This document shows positions 59,940-64,000 of a DNA stretch of 64,000 nt, piece after piece. A program made the position numbers and the translations under genes. This stretch comes from Blastomonas natatoria (GTDB lineage Bacteria; Pseudomonadota; Alphaproteobacteria; Sphingomonadales; Sphingomonadaceae), in NCBI RefSeq assembly GCF_003201955.1, contig NZ_QJJM01000007.1, forward strand, positions 186,691 to 250,690, read 5' to 3'. Under the pieces are notes generated by a model, which saw only the letters and a list, made by a program, of their open reading frames with translations, made no database searches and was not told where the DNA came from. Within the stretch, counting starts at the first letter, position 1, and each line of letters begins with the position of its first letter.

Positions 59940-60302
59940 GCGGCTTCGCTATAGAGTTCGGGTCCTCGGTCATCCGTCATCTTCAGAAGGCTTTGTGCTG
60001 CCTTTCTGCTCATGCTCTCCAGTCTATAGTGCGGTCCGAGTGTTCAGCCGCGTGTTGTACGTCCTTGGCTAAAGCGATCTGGCGGGTCGGGCTTTGGCCT
60101 GTGCTTGCCCAGGGCGATGAACTCATGTGGCGACATCAGCAACGGGCAGAACCCCATGCAAGCGTGCGCTGCAGTTGCGAATGATTAGCATTGACATCAC
60201 AGGGGGCCTGCGATAGCCGCGCCGCATGGGGAAGCGGTTCGCGAAATTGTGTCCGTCGTTGGAGCGCAGGGTGCCAGGTTCGGCCCGTGGGGCGTGTGCG
60301 GC
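59940..60302. other. Gap between tRNA-Ser and the PepSY gene
   Basis: 363 bases with no convincing gene. It holds the Fur-box-like site at 60177-60196 and presumably the promoter of the iron-uptake unit. Nothing else stands out. Confidence 0.6.
60177..60196 (+). promoter_or_regulatory. Fur-box-like site upstream of PepSY-TonB unit
   Basis: GCGAATGATTAGCATTGAC (60178-60196) matches 13 of 19 positions of the classical Fur box GATAATGATAATCATTATC, including the AATGAT and CATT core. It lies about 107 bases before the PepSY gene, a normal distance for an iron-repressed promoter. The downstream siderophore receptor supports the reading. Confidence 0.6.
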
Positions 60303-61469
60303 ATGACACGCTCGTCGATCAAGGCCTGGGCTGCGGTTCACAAATGGACGAGCCTTGCATGCACGGCCTTTCTGCTGATGCTCTGCATCACCGGGCTGCC
60401 GCTGATTTTCCACGACGAGATCGATTATCTGACCGAAGAACAGCCGGTATTCGGCCGTCCGGGGGTTGGTTCGTCCGGCACCGACAAGGGCTTGCTGTCC
60501 CTTGATGCCATGCTCGCGCGCGCGCTGGCCAATCGTCCGGGCGAGGTGCCGCTCTACATGGCCTTCGACAATGACCAGCCGTCGATGACCATCACGACGG
60601 GGCCGCGGCCGGATTCGCCCGGCTCGGAAATGACGATCCAGTCGTTCGATCGCTCCACCGGCAAGCTGATCGCCAAGGTCGCGGAGAGCGACGGCGGCGT
60701 GATGCATTTCCTGCTGAAGCTGCACACCGACATGTTCCTGGGGCTGCCCGGCATGCTGTTTCTGGGCGTGATGGGCATCGCCTTTGTCGCGGCCCTGGTG
60801 TCGGGCGTGGTGCTCTATGCGCCGTTCATGCGCAAGCTCGACTTCGGAACGCTGCGGACCCGCCGCAGCGCGCGGACCAAATGGCTGGATTATCACAACC
60901 TGCTGGGCATGGTCGGTCTGGCCTGGATGCTGGTGGTCGGGCTGACCGGTGTGATCAATGCCTTTGCGGTGCCGATCGAAAAGCTGTGGAAGGCGAACGA
61001 GCTCGCCGCGATGACTGCCGAATATGCCGGGCGTAAACCTCTGGACCCTGCCCGCTATGGATCGCTCGACAAGGCCATGGCCGCCGCGCGAGCGAAACTG
61101 CCGGACAACAACCCGCAATTCATTGCCTTTCCGGGCGGCACCTTCAGCTCCAACCATCATTATGCCGTATTCTTTCAGGGGGATAGCCCGCTGACCGAAC
61201 GGCTGCTGACGCCTGCGCTGATCGACGCGGAAACGGGGACCTTCACGGCGGCGCGGCAGATGCCCTGGTATTATCAGGCGCTCTCGCTCTCGCGTCCGCT
61301 CCACTTTGGCGATTATGGCGGCCTGCCGCTGAAGCTGCTCTGGGCGGCGCTGACGCTGTTTACCATGCATGTGCTGGGCACTGGCCTGTATCTCTGGCTG
61401 GCGAGGCGGCCTGACACTGCGCGGATGCCTCGCCCCGTCGGTGTCTCTGCGGTGGAGCCTGCCGAGTGA
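60303..61469 (+). CDS. PepSY-associated transmembrane protein (iron-uptake type)
   Basis: 388-residue inner-membrane protein of the PepSY_TM family. Transmembrane segments are near residues 14-35 (ACTAFLLMLCITGLPLIF), 145-170 (GMLFLGVMGIAFVAALVSGVVLYAPF), 190-215 (GMVGLAWMLVVGLTGVINAF) and 340-365. The conserved HKW and LKLHTDMFLGLPG histidine motifs, and DYHNLLG, suggest heme or flavin-linked electron transfer as in siderophore-reducing PepSY proteins (FoxB/FsrB-like, inference). ATG 60303 is used. It precedes a small membrane protein and a TonB receptor. Confidence 0.9.
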   Translation: MTRSSIKAWAAVHKWTSLACTAFLLMLCITGLPLIFHDEIDYLTEEQPVFGRPGVGSSGTDKGLLSLDAMLARALANRPGEVPLYMAFDNDQPSMTITTGPRPDSPGSEMTIQSFDRSTGKLIAKVAESDGGVMHFLLKLHTDMFLGLPGMLFLGVMGIAFVAALVSGVVLYAPFMRKLDFGTLRTRRSARTKWLDYHNLLGMVGLAWMLVVGLTGVINAFAVPIEKLWKANELAAMTAEYAGRKPLDPARYGSLDKAMAAARAKLPDNNPQFIAFPGGTFSSNHHYAVFFQGDSPLTERLLTPALIDAETGTFTAARQMPWYYQALSLSRPLHFGDYGGLPLKLLWAALTLFTMHVLGTGLYLWLARRPDTARMPRPVGVSAVEPAE

Positions 61470-61645
61470 GCAACACCCGATCCTTGCGCACCATATTTGC
61501 CTTGCCTTTCGCGATTTTCGTGATCGGTCTTGCAGGGCTGATCATCGCGCTCACCGGAGATGGCTGGCGCGATGTCGCCGCCTGGATGGCGCTCAGCGCC
61601 CCCGTCGCCGCCGCAGCCTGGGCGATGCGCGCGCGCCGCACCTGA
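61466..61645 (+). CDS. 59-residue two-helix membrane protein, GTG start overlapping PepSY stop
   Basis: A short open frame starts with GTG at 61466, overlapping the PepSY stop as GTGA, and ends at TGA 61645. It encodes about 59 residues: a basic N-terminus (SNTRSLRTIF), a helix LPFAIFVIGLAGLIIALTG, a short turn DGWRDVAAWM and a second hydrophobic stretch LSAPVAAAAWA ending in arginines (MRARRT). The 4-base overlap and its position before the TonB receptor argue for a real co-translated gene. Function unknown; perhaps a partner of the PepSY protein. Confidence 0.7.
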   Translation: MSNTRSLRTIFALPFAIFVIGLAGLIIALTGDGWRDVAAWMALSAPVAAAAWAMRARRT

Positions 61646-61678
61646 TTTTTCGTTCTGCCCATTCAAGGAACCTGACAC

Positions 61679-63874
61679 GTGAACACCTCCGCCATCCGCC
61701 ACGCCCTGTTTGTCGCAACGTCGTTGGGCGCCATCGGCCTGGCCGGTCCCGCTCTGGCGCAGCAGCAGGAGGCGGATGACAAGGAGACCATCATCGTCAC
61801 CGCGCAGCGCCAAAACCAGTCCGGGGTCGAGCTTAAGGGCAATGCCGGCGTGCTGGGCAGCAAGGATGCCGCCGACATACCGTTCAACATCCGCAGTTAT
61901 AACGCCGCGCTGATCCTCAACCAGCAGCCGCAGACCCTGGGCCAGGTGCTGGAGAACGACCCCACTATCCGCACGACCACCGGCTTCGGCATTGCCGGCG
62001 AACTGTTCGTCATCCGCGGCTTTGCGCTGGCGGGCGACGATATCGGCTTTGACGGGCTGTACGGCATCACCCCGCGCCAGCTGGTCGCGCCCGAGCTGTA
62101 TGAATCAGTGCAGGTCCTGAACGGCGCCAGCGCGTTTCTCAACGGGGCGGCGCCCGGCGGCACCGGTATCGGCGGCAGCGTCAACCTGATCCCCAAGCGC
62201 GCCACGGCAGATCCGATCACCCGCGCCACGCTCGGCTTTACCGGGCCCGAACATGTCGGCGGCGGCTTCGACTTCGGTCGCAGGCTCGGCAGCAATGGCG
62301 AATGGGGCATCCGCATCAACGGCACCGCCCGCGCCGGGGACGCTTCGATCGACGACGAGTTTCGCAGCACCTATGTCCTGGGTGCCGCGATCGATTACAA
62401 TTCCGGACCGTTCCGCGCGATGCTCGATCTTGCCTATCAGCGGGTGAAGGTGTCGCATTTCCGGCCCAAGCTGCGCGTGAATACGCTGACGGCCATCCCC
62501 GACGCACCCGATGCGGGGACCAACTACGGCCAGCCTTGGCAATATACCGAGCTGCGCGACATATTCGGCCAGTTCCGCATGGAATATGACGTCGCCAAGG
62601 ATGTCATGGTCTATGCTGCATTCGGGGCCCGCGACGGATCGGAAGAGGGCGTGTACAGCACGCCGACGCTCGTCAATCTGAACGGCGAGATCACCGTCAG
62701 CAGCTCCTTCATCCCGCGTACCGACAATAACGAGGCTGCAACCGTCGGTGCACGCGCGAAGCTGAGCGGTGGCGGGATCAGCCACGAGTTCAATGTCGGT
62801 GGATCGATGAACTGGCTAGTCAATCGCAACGCGTTTGAATTCTACGCGCTGTCGGCGGGGCGCAACAATCTCTATGCGCCGGTGGAACTTCCGCGCTCTA
62901 CAACCGTGACCTTTGTCGGCGGCGATCTGGCCGATCCGTTCCCGATTTCGCGTTCGCGGCTGTCGAGCGCGTTCTTCTCGGACACCATCGGCTTGTGGGA
63001 TGATCGGATCCTGATCACTGCGGGGCTGCGTCTGCAGGTGATCAACGCCAAGTCCTATTCCAACGCCACCGGGGCGCTGGTCAGCGAATATGACGAGGAC
63101 AAGGTGACCCCGGTCTTCGGCCTGGTCATCAAGCCGACAGAAACCCTGTCGCTCTATGCCAATCGCATCGAGGGCCTGGTGCAGGGTGCAACCGCCCCGC
63201 AGACCGGGGCCAATCCTTCGGGCGACCCTGCCCTGCCCGTGACCAATGCCGGCCAGATCCTGGCTCCTTTCGTCTCCGAGCAATATGAAGTCGGCGGGAA
63301 GCTGAGGCTGGGCGAGATCGATCTTTCGCTGGCATTGTTCCAGATCGATCGCGAGAGCTCGATCCTGCGGCTCGATCCGAACAACGCTGGCGCGCTCGAG
63401 TTCGGTCCGTTCGGCATTCAGCGCCATCGCGGCATCGAATTCACCATTGCGGGCGAACTGGCCGAAGGTCTGCGGCTGATCGGTGGCGGATCGGTGATCG
63501 ATGCAAAACTGCGGCGCACGCAGAACGGTGTCAGCGACGGCGCGCAGGCTGTTGGTGTCCCCGAACATACGCTCAATGCCAATGTCGAATGGGACGTGCC
63601 ATTCATCCCCGCGCTCACCCTGACCGGCCGCGTGGTGCATACCGGCGAGCAGGCAGCCAATATCGGCAACACCCTGTTCCTGCAGGACTGGACCCGGATT
63701 GATCTGGGTGCGCGCTATGTAGCGGTGGTGGCAGGCAAGCCGCTGACCTTCCGCCTGAACATCGATAATGTCGCAGATGCCGACTATTGGGCATCGGCGT
63801 TCGACAGTTTCCGGCCCGATTTGCAGCTGGGTGCGCCGCGCACCGTCAAGGCCTCAATGACCTACGATTTCTAG
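61679..63874 (+). CDS. TonB-dependent siderophore receptor
   Basis: 731-residue outer-membrane receptor. The signal peptide ends near GPALAQQ. A TonB-box-like segment ETIIVTAQR is at residues about 36-44. The plug domain covers residues about 60-175 (VIRGFALAGDDIGFDGLYG, YESVQVLNGASAFLNGAAPGGTGIGGSVNLIPKR), which is FhuA/FecA-type. A 22-strand barrel follows, ending SMTYDF with the terminal phenylalanine that directs insertion. Starts with GTG 61679. By family it imports ferric siderophores using TonB energy; the specific ligand is unknown. Confidence 0.95.
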   Translation: MNTSAIRHALFVATSLGAIGLAGPALAQQQEADDKETIIVTAQRQNQSGVELKGNAGVLGSKDAADIPFNIRSYNAALILNQQPQTLGQVLENDPTIRTTTGFGIAGELFVIRGFALAGDDIGFDGLYGITPRQLVAPELYESVQVLNGASAFLNGAAPGGTGIGGSVNLIPKRATADPITRATLGFTGPEHVGGGFDFGRRLGSNGEWGIRINGTARAGDASIDDEFRSTYVLGAAIDYNSGPFRAMLDLAYQRVKVSHFRPKLRVNTLTAIPDAPDAGTNYGQPWQYTELRDIFGQFRMEYDVAKDVMVYAAFGARDGSEEGVYSTPTLVNLNGEITVSSSFIPRTDNNEAATVGARAKLSGGGISHEFNVGGSMNWLVNRNAFEFYALSAGRNNLYAPVELPRSTTVTFVGGDLADPFPISRSRLSSAFFSDTIGLWDDRILITAGLRLQVINAKSYSNATGALVSEYDEDKVTPVFGLVIKPTETLSLYANRIEGLVQGATAPQTGANPSGDPALPVTNAGQILAPFVSEQYEVGGKLRLGEIDLSLALFQIDRESSILRLDPNNAGALEFGPFGIQRHRGIEFTIAGELAEGLRLIGGGSVIDAKLRRTQNGVSDGAQAVGVPEHTLNANVEWDVPFIPALTLTGRVVHTGEQAANIGNTLFLQDWTRIDLGARYVAVVAGKPLTFRLNIDNVADADYWASAFDSFRPDLQLGAPRTVKASMTYDF

Positions 63875-64000
63875 GTAGAGGCTCGGTCCAGCACGGAAAC
63901 CGGTAAGAGCCTGATCCGAAATTAAGTTGAGTGGTGCCAGTGGGTTAGCTTGACGCCAGCCCAAGTCGTTGATTCAGGTGGTTTTGCGAAGACTACCGGA
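63875..64000. other. Window tail with no supported gene
   Basis: 126 bases after the receptor gene. I see no terminator, tRNA or convincing frame. A minus-strand frame could be the end of a gene starting outside the window, but it cannot be identified. Confidence 0.4.

Noticed and set aside
63875..64000. End of an insertion sequence or transposase at the right edge
   Set aside because: The GTGCCAGTGGG and TTGACGCCAG runs hint at terminal repeats, but no inverted end, target duplication or transposase motif is visible in 126 bases.

Overview
The window reads as a high-GC alphaproteobacterial chromosome, most likely Sphingomonadaceae (Blastomonas, Sphingopyxis or Sphingobium-like; genus not resolvable by eye). 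The support is the dusB-ntrB-ntrC-ntrY-ntrX-hfq-hflX order, fused ispDF, monofunctional hisB, an alphaproteobacterial-type sspB, a tandem-domain Hfq, a large TonB receptor preceded by a PepSY protein, and many short gene overlaps (ATGA, GTGA, TGATG). Coding density is very high. No CRISPR array, prophage, integrase or complete insertion sequence is visible.

Bases 1-14740 are an acyl-CoA catabolic island with two divergent units. The minus unit runs from an MFS carrier (starting about 9955) through an ACAD11-like acyl-CoA dehydrogenase, a zinc alcohol dehydrogenase, an ACAD10/11-type kinase-fold protein, two SDR dehydrogenases and a serine hydrolase to a FadB-like enzyme cut by the window edge. 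The plus unit has three acyl-CoA dehydrogenases and one SDR. Two features stand out. The separate kinase and ACAD resemble the LvaA/LvaC and ACAD10/11 chemistry for 4-hydroxyacyl-CoAs. Two adjacent plus-strand ACADs look like catalytic and non-catalytic halves of a heteromeric enzyme. An inverted repeat sits in the divergent intergenic region, and related C/T-G/A rich palindromic repeats lie inside both units.

Bases 14835-25966 hold housekeeping genes: a DUF4197 protein, gmk, fumC, sspB, then hisB-hisH-hisA-hisF-(PEP-CTERM-like mini-protein)-hisE-HIT, a secreted pentapeptide/LprI protein and an amino-acid permease ending in a clear terminator. Bases 25979-40522 carry a drug-type MFS, dinB, a NUDIX hydrolase, gyrB (tandem DnaA-box-like sites upstream), a lipoprotein, an acyl-CoA ligase, guaA, a NYN protein, lipA, a Coq10/RatA-like protein, pncC and ispDF.

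Bases 40610-49911 are the nitrogen two-component operon (dusB-ntrBCYX) followed by hfq and hflX. NtrX lacks the GAFTGA sigma-54 loop, and Hfq is a tandem duplication whose second half has lost several RNA-contact residues. Bases 49906-59644 are a tightly packed minus-strand run: mltB, rlpA, dacA, tmk, holB, metG, tatD, an MBL-fold hydrolase, a retropepsin-like protease and mazG. After a tRNA-Ser(UGA), bases 60177-63874 hold a probable iron-uptake unit: Fur-box-like site, PepSY membrane protein, a 59-residue membrane protein overlapping it, and a siderophore-type TonB receptor.
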